From Bradyrhizobium iriomotense (GTDB lineage: Bacteria > Pseudomonadota > Alphaproteobacteria > Rhizobiales > Xanthobacteraceae), in contig NZ_JAFCLP010000001.1 of the NCBI RefSeq assembly GCF_018129405.1, positions 496,001 to 560,000 of the forward strand: a DNA stretch of 64,000 bases, read 5' to 3'. A model generated the notes under the pieces. The model searched no databases. It was given only the letters and a program-made list of their open reading frames with translations, and had not been told where the DNA came from. The position numbers and the translations under genes are program-made. This document shows positions 43,180 to 52,180 of this stretch, in pieces (positions within the stretch are counted from its first letter, which is position 1; every line of letters starts with the position of its first letter).

Positions 43180-43943
43180 CCTGCGACGAAGCGAGGATCC
43201 TGCTTCACGCGCTGCTCGACAACGAGCTCGACGCCGGCCATGCGCGCGAGGTCGAAGCCCATATCGCGAGCTGCCCGGCCTGCGCGGCCGAGCTTGCCGC
43301 ACAGCGCGAGATGCAGCGCGTGCTCGCAGACACCGACTTGCGCTACACCGCGCCGGCAAGCCTGCGCGCGCGCATCGAAGCCTCGCTGCCGCAGGCGCAG
43401 CGCCAGCAGCCGACGCGCCGCTCCGTGTTGCGCGGCTTTGCGATGGGCTCGGCGGTCTCCGCGCTCGCCGCCTCCGGAATCGTCGCCGTGGTGCTGCGCC
43501 AGGACGACCAGCAGCGCATCCTCTCGGAGGTCGTTTCCGCACATCTGCGCTCGCTCCAGGCCGGCCACCTCACCGACGTGATCTCGACCGACCAGCACAC
43601 CGTCAAGCCCTGGTTCAACGGCAAGCTCGACGTCGCCCCGCCGGTGATCGACCTCACCGCGCAGGGCTTCACGCTCGTCGGCGGCCGGCTCGACTATATC
43701 GACGCCCGCGCCATCGGCGCCGTGGTCTACCGGCGCCGGCAACACGTGATCAATCTGTTCGTGTCGCAAACTTCGAGCACCGAGCACCGGCCGCCGAAGA
43801 CCCAGACCATGCAGGGCTTCAACTGCCGCCGCTGGGGCGGCCGCGGCCTGAACTTCTGGGCCGTCAGCGATCTCGGCGCCGACGAGCTCGCCGAATTCGT
43901 CGACAAGTTCGAGGCGGCAATGAAGGCGAATGTGGAGGGGTAG
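43176..43943 (+). CDS. Zinc-finger (ZAS) membrane anti-sigma factor
   Basis: A 255-residue protein. The N-terminal anti-sigma domain has the H-x3-C-x2-C motif (His29, Cys33, Cys36 in HIASCPACAAEL). One span lies at about 88-106 (GFAMGSAVSALAASGIVAVV), preceded by TRRSVLRG. The periplasmic part (~107-255) has a mixed alpha/beta pattern with DVISTDQHTVKPWFNGKLD, which occurs in many proteobacterial anti-sigma factors. It sequesters the ECF factor encoded just upstream, probably releasing it on redox or envelope stress. Confidence 0.9.
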   Translation: MTCDEARILLHALLDNELDAGHAREVEAHIASCPACAAELAAQREMQRVLADTDLRYTAPASLRARIEASLPQAQRQQPTRRSVLRGFAMGSAVSALAASGIVAVVLRQDDQQRILSEVVSAHLRSLQAGHLTDVISTDQHTVKPWFNGKLDVAPPVIDLTAQGFTLVGGRLDYIDARAIGAVVYRRRQHVINLFVSQTSSTEHRPPKTQTMQGFNCRRWGGRGLNFWAVSDLGADELAEFVDKFEAAMKANVEG

Positions 43944-43954
43944 CCTTTTGAAAT

Positions 43955-44002
43955 GTATCATGCACTGATACGACCCCTTGCATGTGTATCAGATGATGAT
44001 AC
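43955..44002. promoter_or_regulatory. Two identical palindromic operators of the higBA operon
   Basis: GTATCA-N5-TGATAC occurs twice: 43955-43971 (spacer TGCAC) and 43986-44002 (spacer GATGA). The centres are 31 bp apart, about three helical turns, so dimers would bind the same face. They end ten bases before the toxin GTG. This is the expected layout for HigA autorepression. Confidence 0.85.
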
Positions 44003-44011
44003 ATTGCTTGA

Positions 44012-44305
44012 GTGATCAGAACGTTTCGGGACAAAACAACTGAAGCGACAACTGAAGCGGTCTTTAACGGCGAAAGTCCCAAAGGCTTTCCTGCCGACCT
44101 GGTGAAGTTTGCGCGCCGGAAATTGCGCTATCTTCACGCTGCAGGTGAACTCGGCGACTTGAGGGCGCCACCCGGCAACCGCCTCGAGGCGCTAGTAGGT
44201 GACCGCAAGGGGCAGCACTCGATCAGGATCAACGATCAGTTCCGAGTGTGCTTCGTCTGGACAGCACAGGGTCCCGCCGAGGTTGAGATCGTAGACTATC
44301 ACTAG
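44012..44305 (+). CDS. higB: HigB/RelE-superfamily mRNA-interferase toxin
   Basis: 97 residues from a GTG start. The sequence MIRTFRDK, then ARRKLRYLHAAGELGDLRAP, PGNRLEALVGDRKGQHSIRI and NDQFRVCFVW ... VEIVDYH matches HigB toxins, which cleave ribosome-bound mRNA. The toxin-first order with the antitoxin 12 bases downstream is the HigBA layout. A perfect 12-bp tandem duplication (44036-44059) adds four residues (TTEA) near the N-terminus compared with the usual FRDKETExLF. The rest of the fold is intact, so activity is plausible but not certain. Confidence 0.92.
   Translation: MIRTFRDKTTEATTEAVFNGESPKGFPADLVKFARRKLRYLHAAGELGDLRAPPGNRLEALVGDRKGQHSIRINDQFRVCFVWTAQGPAEVEIVDYH
44036..44059 (+). 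repeat. 12-bp perfect tandem duplication in the higB toxin gene
   Basis: ACAACTGAAGCG at 44036-44047 is repeated exactly at 44048-44059. It duplicates the codons for TTEA after FRDK. Since it is in frame, it lengthens the toxin by four residues. Confidence 0.9.
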
Positions 44306-44317
44306 GGGAACACGACG

Positions 44318-44623
44318 ATGGCGAAAAAACTCAAGCCCATGCATCCTGGTGAGGTCCTGCGGGAAGAATTTCTGACCCCGCTGGATATGTCCGCTGGCGC
44401 GCTCGCCAAGACATGCGGCTTGCCGCGCACGCGAATCGAGCGGATTGCGAGTGAGCAGACCGGGATCACCGCCGACACTGCACTGCGGCTTGCCAAGGCG
44501 CTCGGCACGACCGCCGAGCTTTGGCTCAATCTTCAGAACGATTACGACATCCAGATCGCCAGACGCGATCTGGGCAAAGCGCTCGATCGCATCGAGACAG
44601 TGAACAAGCCTAAGGCGGCCTGA
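44318..44623 (+). CDS. higA: HigA antitoxin, XRE-type DNA-binding protein
   Basis: A 101-residue protein starting MAKKLKPMHPGEVLREEFL, the typical HigA/VapI opening. A helix-turn-helix follows (LAKTCGLPRTRIERIASEQT), then TADTALRLAKALGTTAELWLNLQ. It neutralises HigB and represses the operon by binding the upstream palindromes. It ends ten bases from the convergent hpnO stop. Confidence 0.94.
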   Translation: MAKKLKPMHPGEVLREEFLTPLDMSAGALAKTCGLPRTRIERIASEQTGITADTALRLAKALGTTAELWLNLQNDYDIQIARRDLGKALDRIETVNKPKAA

Positions 44624-44633
44624 GCGATCGGCC

Positions 44634-46025
44634 TTACGCCGACCTTCGCACCGCGTTGTCCACCAGCGTCTTGCCGAGCGACCAGATCGCACCGGGGACC
44701 TTGTGGCTGCCGGCGATGACGTCGTCGAACGCCTTCTCGATCCAGCTGCAGTCTTCCTCGGTGATGGTGAGCGGCGGCAGCAGCTTGATGGTGTGGCTGC
44801 CGTGGCCGGCGACCTGCGTGAGGATCTTGTGATCCTTGAACAGTGGCACGGTGATGAGCTGGCAGAACAAGCCCTTGTTGGCGGTCTCCAGCACGTTCCA
44901 GGACGCCCGCAGGCGCAGCGATTTCGGCGGGCCGAACTCGATGCCGATCATCAGGCCCTTGCCGCGGACTTCCTTCAACAGCTCGTAGCCGGGCACCATG
45001 CGCGTGAGCGCGAGGCGCAGCTCGGCGCCGCGCTTGGCCGCGGCCTCGATCAGCTTCTCGGACTCCATGACGTCGAGCGTGGCGATGCCAGCAGCCATCG
45101 CCAGGTCATTCTTGGAGAAGGTCGATCCGTGCACGACGGCGCGGTCCATCTGATTAAAAATCTTGTCGAAGATGCTCTTGCGCGTCAGCACCGCGCCAAC
45201 AGGCACGTGGCCGCCCGACAGCGACTTCGACAACAGCACCATGTCGGGCTCGACGTTCCAGTGCTCGACGGCGAGGAAGCGGCCGGTACGGCCCATGCCG
45301 GTCTGGATCTCGTCGGCGACGAACAGCGTGCCGTATTTCTTGCAGAGTGCGGCAGCTCCCGGCAGGAACTCGTCGGTGGGCATGTTGACGCCCTTGCCCT
45401 GGATCGGCTCCACGACGAAGGCGGCAACCTCGCGCGAGGCCAGCGCCTTTTCCAGCGCGGCCAGATCGTTGAACGGGACCGGGGTGCAGCCCGGCAGCAG
45501 CGGCTCGAAACCGGTGCGGAAGTTCGAATCACCCGTCAGCGACAGCGCGCCATAGGTCAGGCCGTGGTAGCCGTGGGCGCAATAGACGATGCCGGGACGG
45601 CCCGTCGCCCCCCGCGCGAACTTGATCGCGGCCTCGACGCATTCCGCGCCGGAATTGGCAAAGAACGCCTTGTCGAGATAGGGAACGTATTTCAGCAGGC
45701 GCTCGGCCAGCACGCCGGCGAGCGTCGAGACGTCGAACTGGACGAGGTTGGGCAGGTCGGCATCGAGCACGCTCTTGAGCGCCTCGCGCATGACCGGATG
45801 ATTGCGCCCGATCGCAAACACGCCAAATCCGGACAAAAGGTCGAGGTAGCGCGCGCCCTCGCGGTCGTACAGGTACTGCCCCTGCCCCTTCTGGAAGCCG
45901 ACATCGTAGCCGATGGTCTTCAGGACCCGGACGAACTGCTCGTTCAGATACCGATTATGCAGGGCGCTGCGCTGGGCCTGCCGGTCCGCGAACAGCTGAG
46001 ACATGTCTGGATTTGGACTGTGCAT
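44634..46025 (-). CDS. hpnO: HpnO, hopanoid-side-chain aminotransferase (class III PLP enzyme)
   Basis: A 463-residue class III aminotransferase. The cofactor-binding sites are Asp238-Glu239 (FVADEIQTGMGRTG) and the PLP lysine Lys267 (LLSKSLSGGHVPVGAVL). ANSGAECVEAAIKFAR and EPIQGKGVNMP are standard. Taken alone it could be an acetylornithine- or diaminobutyrate-type enzyme. Its location next to hpnN in a hopanoid locus supports HpnO, which makes aminobacteriohopanetriol from ribosylhopane-derived precursors. A second ATG (codon 8) is an alternative start. Confidence 0.88.
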   Translation of the reverse strand: MHSPNPDMSQLFADRQAQRSALHNRYLNEQFVRVLKTIGYDVGFQKGQGQYLYDREGARYLDLLSGFGVFAIGRNHPVMREALKSVLDADLPNLVQFDVSTLAGVLAERLLKYVPYLDKAFFANSGAECVEAAIKFARGATGRPGIVYCAHGYHGLTYGALSLTGDSNFRTGFEPLLPGCTPVPFNDLAALEKALASREVAAFVVEPIQGKGVNMPTDEFLPGAAALCKKYGTLFVADEIQTGMGRTGRFLAVEHWNVEPDMVLLSKSLSGGHVPVGAVLTRKSIFDKIFNQMDRAVVHGSTFSKNDLAMAAGIATLDVMESEKLIEAAAKRGAELRLALTRMVPGYELLKEVRGKGLMIGIEFGPPKSLRLRASWNVLETANKGLFCQLITVPLFKDHKILTQVAGHGSHTIKLLPPLTITEEDCSWIEKAFDDVIAGSHKVPGAIWSLGKTLVDNAVRRSA

Positions 46026-46167
46026 CCGCTACATACTTCGGTTGAGGGCCGTCTCGTCAACTGAAAACGGACCGCTGGTGAAAACGGTCTGTGCGGCCTT
46101 TTGCCCTTTTTCGGACCATCTTCGCAAGCACAGCTTTTAGATCATGTTGCACTGCCAAGGAACACGC

Positions 46168-46830
46168 ATGCGTTTGGCCCTTTACACCGGAATTATACTG
46201 GCTGGCGGTTACACCGGCCTGACCCCGGCCCTCGCCGCCGATCCCACCGGCGACTGGCGGGTCGCCGACGGCGTTGCCAACATCCGTGTCGCCCAGTGCA
46301 ATGGCAGCATGTGGGGCGCGGTTTCCTGGGAAAAGCAGCCCGGCGGTCGCGACGAGAACAATCCTGATGTCTCGAAAAAGAACAGGCCGACGCTGGGCAT
46401 GCCGACCCTGATCGACATGAAGAAGAAGCCCGGTGCCGAACAGTGGGAAGGACAGGTCTATAACGCGCAAGACGGCCAGACCTACAGCGCGACCATCACA
46501 CCTGTTGGCACCGACCAGCTCGAGATCAAGGGCTGCGTGATGGGCTTCCTCTGTGGCGGCGAGACCTGGACGCGGGTCGGGCCGCCGATCCCCTTGAGCC
46601 CCGCCAATGCCATGGCCAAGGGCGCGCCGAAGTCCACCGGCGCGGCGCCCAAGGCTCCGGGAGCCCAACAAGCAGCCCAGGCAGCCCAACAAGCAGCCCA
46701 GGCCACGACGGGCGCCACAGCACCTGCTCCGGCCGTGAAGACTGCCGCGGCCAAGCCCGGTCAGAAGGCCGCCGCCGACCCGGTCGGCGACATCTGCCTA
46801 CTCCCTGAGATTGCGGGGTTTGCCCATTAG
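46168..46830 (+). CDS. DUF2147 secreted protein
   Basis: 220 residues from the ATG at 46168, with AAGGA upstream. A signal peptide (LALYTGIILAGGYTGLTPALA) precedes a DUF2147 beta-barrel domain: PTGDWRVADGVANIRVAQC, LIDMKKKPGAEQWEGQVYNA and IKGCVMGFLCGGETWTRV. The C-terminal ~70 residues are Ala/Pro/Gln-rich repeats (AAQAAQQAAQ). The family is exported and of unknown function. It lies between hpnO and hpnN, and its 3' end overlaps the convergent hpnN by 33 bases. Confidence 0.88.
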   Translation: MRLALYTGIILAGGYTGLTPALAADPTGDWRVADGVANIRVAQCNGSMWGAVSWEKQPGGRDENNPDVSKKNRPTLGMPTLIDMKKKPGAEQWEGQVYNAQDGQTYSATITPVGTDQLEIKGCVMGFLCGGETWTRVGPPIPLSPANAMAKGAPKSTGAAPKAPGAQQAAQAAQQAAQATTGATAPAPAVKTAAAKPGQKAAADPVGDICLLPEIAGFAH

Positions 46831-49386
46831 GGCCGGCTGGAACAGCAGCACGGCGGCGAGTGTCGTCACCAGCGAGAGCGCCAGCAGCTTGCCCATGCTG
46901 GACGTGCCGGGATGGCTCGACAGCCACAGGCTGCCGAACGCGGTCGCCGTCGTCAGCGCACTGAAGAAGATCGCGCGCGTCAGGCTGGTCTGAAGCAGGT
47001 TTGTTCTGCCGGAGCGCCACGCCACGACATAATAGATCTTGAACGCGACGCCGACGCCGAGCAGCAGCGGGAACGCGACGATGTTGGCGAAGTTGAGCGG
47101 CAGGCCGATCAACACGCAGATTTCGAGCGTCACGGCGCCGGCAACCAGAAGCGGCACCAGCGTCATCAGCACGTCCACGAACCGGCGCAGCGTGATCCAC
47201 AGCAAGAGGCCGATCACGAGCAGCGCGTAGATGCCGGCGTGGATGAACGCCCTCACCACGGTGTCGCCGGACTTCAGGATCGAGACCGGCCCGCCGATCG
47301 CGGTCGGCTCGGCTTTGAGCACCGCCGCCGCAAATTTGCGCAGCGTGTCGTTGTCGTTGGGATCGCCCTTGGGCAGCGCCTCGACGCGGATGATGCCGTC
47401 CTTGCTCTTCCAGGCGCTGACGAGATCGGGCGGCAGTGAGCTCAAGGTGACGGGACCTGCCTGCATTGCGTTCCTGAGCTGGTCGAACACGATCTTCATC
47501 GGCGTGACGAAGACGTCCTGCGCCTTGTTGCGCGTGGCCTCGTTGCCATTGGCGAGCTTCTCGAGCGCGTCCGCGAGCCGGCGCGAGGCGACCGCACCCG
47601 GGCCCTTTGCGTCGCCGGCGGTCCGGCGCAGATTGTCGACGGAGGATTTCAGCGACTCCACGTTCTCCTGGTCCGTCGGCGCCGCATCGATCTGATCAGG
47701 ATTGAGCGCGGGGTTCAGCACCTTGGCGCCCTGCGCGATCAGCTTCAGCTTCGGCTGCTGGTCCTGCGGCACGAAGCTGTCGAGCGACATCACCCGGAGC
47801 ACCTCAGGCACCTTCTCCAGCTTCGCCTGGACCTGCCTTGCCTGCTCCTCCGAAGTGGTCATCACGTTGATGGCATTGGCGCCGGTGTTGGGATCCTTGC
47901 GCAGGTCGAGGAAGGTCGCGATCGACTCGGCGCGCGGATTGCGCAGATTCATCGGGTTGAAGTCGAACTTCATGAAGTAGAGCAGCGGCAGGCCGGCGAG
48001 CGCGAGCAGCAGCGTGCCCCCGACGACCAGCACGCGGTGCTTCTCCAGAAAGTGATCGAGCGGCGCCAGGAAGGCGTAGCCGACCGGCTCCTGCTCGCCG
48101 GGCGGGTTCAGAAGCTTCAGCAGCGCCGGCAGAACCGTGATCGATGAGAGGAACGCCACCAGCATGCCGACGCCGGCGATCTGGCCGAGCTCCGAGATGC
48201 CCTTGTAATCGGTCGGCATGAAGCAGAGGAAGCCCGCCGCGGTCGCCATCGCCGCCAGCGATAGCGGCACCGCCGAGCGTTTCGCGGCCAGCACCAGCGC
48301 GCCCGAGAGATCGTTGTGCTTGTAGCGCTCGGAGCGGTAACGGACGCTGTACTGGATGCCGAAATCGACGCCGAGGCCGACGAACAGCACCGCGAACGCG
48401 ATCGACAGGAGGTTGAGCGAGCCGACCATCATCAGGCCGGCTGCGGTCGTGATCGCGAGCCCGACGAAGAGATTGACGAACACGGCGAAAATGATCTTCG
48501 CCGAATGCAGCGCCAGCCACAGGATGAGCAGCACGACGAGGACGGTGCCGACGCCATTGACGACGGCGCCTTCCTGAACGGTGGCGTATTCCTCGTTCGC
48601 GATCGGGACCGGACCGGTGAGCCGCACACGCGCCTGGAATTTGGTCGGGAAATCCAGATCCGCCGCCGCTTTCCGGATCGCGTCGGTGGCGCCCTTGCCG
48701 GGCTCCAGCGCGTTGTAGTCGAGGATCGGCTTGAACTCGATGAAGGCGCGCTTGTCGGAATCCGACAGCGGCTCGTCGCTGACGAGCTCGCGCCAGGAGA
48801 AGCTCGCATTGCCCTTGTTGAGCACGGTCTCGACCGTCTGCGCGATCTGGTTGAACGGCCGCGCGGTGTTGTCGAGCTTGACCTGGCCGCGCTTGACGCC
48901 GGCAAGTCCGGTCTCCAGCGCGCCGGTCAGGCCGCGGATCGAGGGGTCGCCCGCCATGATCTCGATCAGGGGCGCTGCCGATTCGAACTCGCCGGTGATC
49001 TTGCCGACCTCCTCGGTCGGCAGGAACAACAGGCCGTTCTTCTCGAAGAACTCGCCGGTGCCGAGTTGCTGCATCGACTGGAAGTTGGTCTTGTCGTCCC
49101 TCAGCCTGGCATAGAGCGCATCGGCCGCCGCGGTCGTCATCTCCGGCGTACTGGCCTCGACGACCGCCAGAATCGTCGCATCGCGGTCGAAGGCGCGGTC
49201 GAACTGCTGGTCGCGCTGGCGCCAGTCGAGATTTTGGGCAATCAGCGAATTGATGTCGGTGTTGATGGCGAAATGGCGCGCAGCGTAATAGCCCGCGGCG
49301 ACCGACAGCAGGAGCCCGAGAACGACGACGAGGGAGGCAAACCGGGTGCAGGCCCTGACGATGGCAACGACTACGCTTTGCAGCAC
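46798..49386 (-). CDS. hpnN: HpnN, RND-type hopanoid transporter
   Basis: An 862-residue MMPL/RND protein with twelve spans in two blocks. Each block follows a periplasmic domain, and the second repeat ends GKPRNLRE. The first block holds LSIAFAVLFVGLGVDFGIQY and the second NIVAFPLLLGVGVAFKIYYV. HpnN moves hopanoids from the inner to the outer membrane in Rhodopseudomonas. Placement between hpnO and ispH/hpnH supports this over other MMPL proteins. It is divergently arranged with ispH, and a 461-base promoter region lies between them. Confidence 0.93.
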   Translation of the reverse strand: MLQSVVVAIVRACTRFASLVVVLGLLLSVAAGYYAARHFAINTDINSLIAQNLDWRQRDQQFDRAFDRDATILAVVEASTPEMTTAAADALYARLRDDKTNFQSMQQLGTGEFFEKNGLLFLPTEEVGKITGEFESAAPLIEIMAGDPSIRGLTGALETGLAGVKRGQVKLDNTARPFNQIAQTVETVLNKGNASFSWRELVSDEPLSDSDKRAFIEFKPILDYNALEPGKGATDAIRKAAADLDFPTKFQARVRLTGPVPIANEEYATVQEGAVVNGVGTVLVVLLILWLALHSAKIIFAVFVNLFVGLAITTAAGLMMVGSLNLLSIAFAVLFVGLGVDFGIQYSVRYRSERYKHNDLSGALVLAAKRSAVPLSLAAMATAAGFLCFMPTDYKGISELGQIAGVGMLVAFLSSITVLPALLKLLNPPGEQEPVGYAFLAPLDHFLEKHRVLVVGGTLLLALAGLPLLYFMKFDFNPMNLRNPRAESIATFLDLRKDPNTGANAINVMTTSEEQARQVQAKLEKVPEVLRVMSLDSFVPQDQQPKLKLIAQGAKVLNPALNPDQIDAAPTDQENVESLKSSVDNLRRTAGDAKGPGAVASRRLADALEKLANGNEATRNKAQDVFVTPMKIVFDQLRNAMQAGPVTLSSLPPDLVSAWKSKDGIIRVEALPKGDPNDNDTLRKFAAAVLKAEPTAIGGPVSILKSGDTVVRAFIHAGIYALLVIGLLLWITLRRFVDVLMTLVPLLVAGAVTLEICVLIGLPLNFANIVAFPLLLGVGVAFKIYYVVAWRSGRTNLLQTSLTRAIFFSALTTATAFGSLWLSSHPGTSSMGKLLALSLVTTLAAVLLFQPALMGKPRNLRE

Positions 49387-49847
49387 TTCTTTTCTTTCTG
49401 CGGTTAATAGCTTGCCGGAAACGCCCGCTGTTTATCGGAGTTCCCGGGCGAAACCTATTGCTGTTTTGGATGGCTCTCGCCGCAAGAAGGTTCGAGGTAA
49501 ACGGCGGGAGACCGTGGCAAAATCATGCGGGGCGGTCGGTATAGCCGGGGAGTTGAGGCGGGAAAGTGACGAAGGGCTGAGCACAAATGTCGCCATTTTG
49601 CTCACGGCAATTCCTATACTATGGTACCGCGAAATTCAGCTGGCAGGGAACCATAGTTTCATCTGACCTTTCCTTTCTGCCGATTTTTTGACACAAAGTG
49701 CTGTGCCTCCATGCGCCGGGGCCCAGTTGGGGTGGGCGGTTACCGCGTGCGAGGCCAATGGTGCGTTACTTGCAACCCATTGGTCAGGATCGGGGTGCCG
49801 CTGGGGACAACGAAGCGGATTGGTGCAACTTGCGTGACGGGCGTCCT
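49387..49847. other. Intergenic region between divergent hpnN and ispH
   Basis: 461 bases expected to hold promoters for hpnN (minus) and ispH-hpnH (plus). TATACT at 49615-49620 and TTGACA at 49688-49693 each resemble a promoter element, but neither has a partner at the right distance. The ispH frame is open back to 49698, which gives possible upstream starts. No gene is convincing. Confidence 0.4.
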
Positions 49848-50774
49848 ATGGAAGTTTATCTGGCGCAGCCGCGCGGCTTCTGTGCGGGCGTGGTGCGTGC
49901 GATCGAGATCGTGGAACGGGCCCTGGAGAAATACGGCCCGCCCGTCTACGTGCGCCATGAGATCGTGCACAACAAATACGTGGTCGAGAGCCTGAAGAAC
50001 AAAGGCGCCATTTTCGTCGAGGAACTGTCCGAGGTTCCGCCGAAATCAGTCACGGTCTTCAGCGCCCATGGCGTCGCCCGCAGCGTCGAGGAAGAGGCCG
50101 CCGCGCGCGACCTTCCGGTGCTCAATGCCACCTGCCCGCTGGTCACGAAAGTTCACAATCAGGGGAAGCGGTACATCTCCAAAGGCCGCACCCTGATCCT
50201 GATCGGCCATGCCGGCCACCCCGAGGTCGAGGGCACGATGGGCCAGGTCCCCAGGCCGGTGCTACTTGTCCAAAGCGTTGAAGAGGTTAAGGCCCTGACC
50301 CTGCCGGCGGATAGCCCAGTGGCCTACATCACCCAGACCACCCTGTCGGTCGACGACACCAGGGACATCATTGCGGCCCTCCAGGCCCGCTTTACAGATA
50401 TTCAAGGCCCGGATATCCGGGATATCTGCTATGCGACACAGAACCGCCAATCTGCGGTAAGGGACTTGAGCAAGCTGGTCGACGTGATCTTGGTGGTGGG
50501 CGCTGCCAACAGCTCGAACTCGAACCGGCTCCGCGAAATCGGCACTGAAGCCGGCGTCGCGAGTTATTTGATTGCCGACGGCAGCGAGCTCAATCCGGCG
50601 TGGTTGAAAGATGCCAGGACTGTCGGCGTCACGGCCGGCGCTTCGGCGCCTGAGGTACTCGTGGATGACGTGATCGAAGCGATGCGGCGGATCGGACCGG
50701 TCAAGGTCCAGGTACTCCCCGGTCGCGAGGAAAACATCGAATTCCGGCTTCCGGCCCAACTGGCTGCGAGCTGA
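49848..50774 (+). CDS. ispH: 4-hydroxy-3-methylbut-2-enyl diphosphate reductase (IspH/LytB)
   Basis: 308 residues from the ATG at 49848, whose [19 protein letters not shown] is the normal IspH opening; the frame extends ~50 codons upstream without conserved sequence. The three iron-sulfur ligands are Cys12 (GFCAGV), Cys96 ([11 protein letters not shown]) and Cys194 ([10 protein letters not shown]). HGVARS and [10 protein letters not shown] are also conserved. It makes IPP and DMAPP, the last step of the MEP pathway. Its place directly before hpnH links precursor supply to hopanoid synthesis. Confidence 0.96.
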   Translation: MEVYLAQPRGFCAGVVRAIEIVERALEKYGPPVYVRHEIVHNKYVVESLKNKGAIFVEELSEVPPKSVTVFSAHGVARSVEEEAAARDLPVLNATCPLVTKVHNQGKRYISKGRTLILIGHAGHPEVEGTMGQVPRPVLLVQSVEEVKALTLPADSPVAYITQTTLSVDDTRDIIAALQARFTDIQGPDIRDICYATQNRQSAVRDLSKLVDVILVVGAANSSNSNRLREIGTEAGVASYLIADGSELNPAWLKDARTVGVTAGASAPEVLVDDVIEAMRRIGPVKVQVLPGREENIEFRLPAQLAAS

Positions 50775-50809
50775 CCCACCCGAATTTCAAGCCCAGAAAG
50801 AAACGTGTA

Positions 50810-51970
50810 ATGGCAATCCCCTTCTTCAAGGAAATGCGTATCGGCGGCTATTTGCTCAAGCAGAAACTGCTTGGCCGCAAGCGCTATCCGCTCGTGCTGA
50901 TGCTGGAGCCGCTGTTCCGCTGCAACCTCGCCTGCGTCGGCTGCGGCAAGATCGACTATCCCGACGCGATCCTGAACCGCCGCATGACGGCGCAGGAGTG
51001 CTGGGACGCGGCCGACGAGTGCGGCGCGCCGATGGTCGCCATTCCCGGCGGCGAGCCGCTGATCCACAAGGAGATCGGCGAGATCGTGCGCGGCCTCGTG
51101 GCGCGCAAGAAGTTCGTCTCGCTCTGCACCAACGCGCTGCTGCTCGAGAAGAAGCTCGACCTGTTCGAGCCCTCGCCCTACCTGTTCTTCTCGGTGCATC
51201 TCGACGGCCTGAAGGACCACCACGACAAGGCGGTGTCGCAGAAGGGCGTGTTCGACCGCGCCGTCTCCGCGATCAAGGCGGCCAAGGCGCGCGGCTTCAC
51301 CGTCAACGTCAACGCCACCATCTTCGACGGCCACCCAGCCGAGGAGATCGCGAAGTTCCTGGACCTCACCGTCGAGCTCGGCGTCGGCGTCTCGATGTCG
51401 CCGGGCTATGCCTATGAGCGCGCGCCGGACCAGGAGCACTTCCTCAACCGCACCAAGACCAAGAAGCTGTTCCGCGACGTCTTTGCGATGGGCAAGGGCA
51501 AGAAGTGGAACTTCATGCATTCCGGCCTGTTCCTGGACTTCCTCGCCGGCAACCAGGAATACGAGTGCACACCGTGGGGCATGCCCGCGCGCAACATTTT
51601 TGGTTGGCAGAAGCCCTGCTACCTGCTCGGTGAAGGCTACGCAAAAACCTTCAAGGAGCTGATGGACACCACCGACTGGGAAACCTACGGCACCGGCAAG
51701 TACGAGAAGTGCGCCGACTGTATGGCCCATTGCGGCTACGAGCCGACCGCGGCGACGGCTGCGCTCAACAACCCGCTGAAGGCGATGTGGGTGTCGCTGC
51801 GCGGCATCAAGACCACCGGCCCCATGGCGCCGGAGATCGACATGTCGAAGCAGCGCCCGGCGCAGTACATCTTCTCGGAGCAGGTCCAGAAGAAGCTCTC
51901 CGAGATCCGCAAGGACGAAGCCGCTGCCGCGCAGGCGAAGGCCGCGCAGAAGGCTTCGACGGCCGCGTAA
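50810..51970 (+). CDS. hpnH: HpnH, adenosyl-hopene transferase (radical SAM)
   Basis: A 386-residue radical SAM enzyme with CNLACVGC (Cys38, 42, 45) and a C-terminal Cys cluster (YEKCADCMAHCGYEP). RRMTAQECWDAADECGAPMV and IPGGEPLIHKE are characteristic of HpnH. It attaches the 5'-deoxyadenosyl group to diploptene/hopene, forming adenosylhopane, the first step of C35 hopanoid side-chain assembly. It is 35 bases behind ispH, so the two are cotranscribed. The last ~25 residues are Ala/Lys-rich and not conserved. Confidence 0.96.
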   Translation: MAIPFFKEMRIGGYLLKQKLLGRKRYPLVLMLEPLFRCNLACVGCGKIDYPDAILNRRMTAQECWDAADECGAPMVAIPGGEPLIHKEIGEIVRGLVARKKFVSLCTNALLLEKKLDLFEPSPYLFFSVHLDGLKDHHDKAVSQKGVFDRAVSAIKAAKARGFTVNVNATIFDGHPAEEIAKFLDLTVELGVGVSMSPGYAYERAPDQEHFLNRTKTKKLFRDVFAMGKGKKWNFMHSGLFLDFLAGNQEYECTPWGMPARNIFGWQKPCYLLGEGYAKTFKELMDTTDWETYGTGKYEKCADCMAHCGYEPTAATAALNNPLKAMWVSLRGIKTTGPMAPEIDMSKQRPAQYIFSEQVQKKLSEIRKDEAAAAQAKAAQKASTAA

Positions 51971-51981
51971 ACGCAGAACCT

Positions 51982-52066
51982 GTAGCCCGGATGGAGCGAA
52001 GCGAAATCCGGGACAGTCATTCCGTATTGCAAGACCCTGGATTGCGCTTCGCTCCATCCGGGCTAC
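51982..52066. repeat. Palindromic repeat downstream of hpnH
   Basis: 22-base perfect arms lie at 51982-52003 and 52045-52066 (left arm begins GTAGCCCGGATGGAG). A related half-element (GGGTTGCGCTTCC and CATCCAGGCTACG) occurs at about 54330-54383, so similar repeats flank the unknown membrane-protein gene on both sides. Confidence 0.9.
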
Positions 52067-52079
52067 GCACCAAAAAAAG

Positions 52080-52113
52080 AAAAGGCCCGGTCGCCACCGC
52101 GACCAGGCCTTTT
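52080..52113. terminator. Bidirectional terminator between hpnH and the membrane-protein gene
   Basis: AAAAGGCC (52080-52087) pairs with GGCCTTTT (52106-52113), and GGTCGC (52089-52094) with GCGACC (52099-52104), with one mismatch between the two helices. T-rich tracts follow on both strands. It ends hpnH on the plus strand and the 52181 gene on the minus strand. Confidence 0.9.
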
Positions 52114-52180
52114 CCTTTTCCGCTCAAGCGACAGAGGAAAGAGCAGAGCAAATGCGCGCGCTGCGCATGGAGGGTTGTGG

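Noticed and set aside
49615-49693. TATACT and TTGACA as an ispH promoter
   Set aside because: The two motifs are in the wrong order and spacing to form one promoter, and neither has a good partner.
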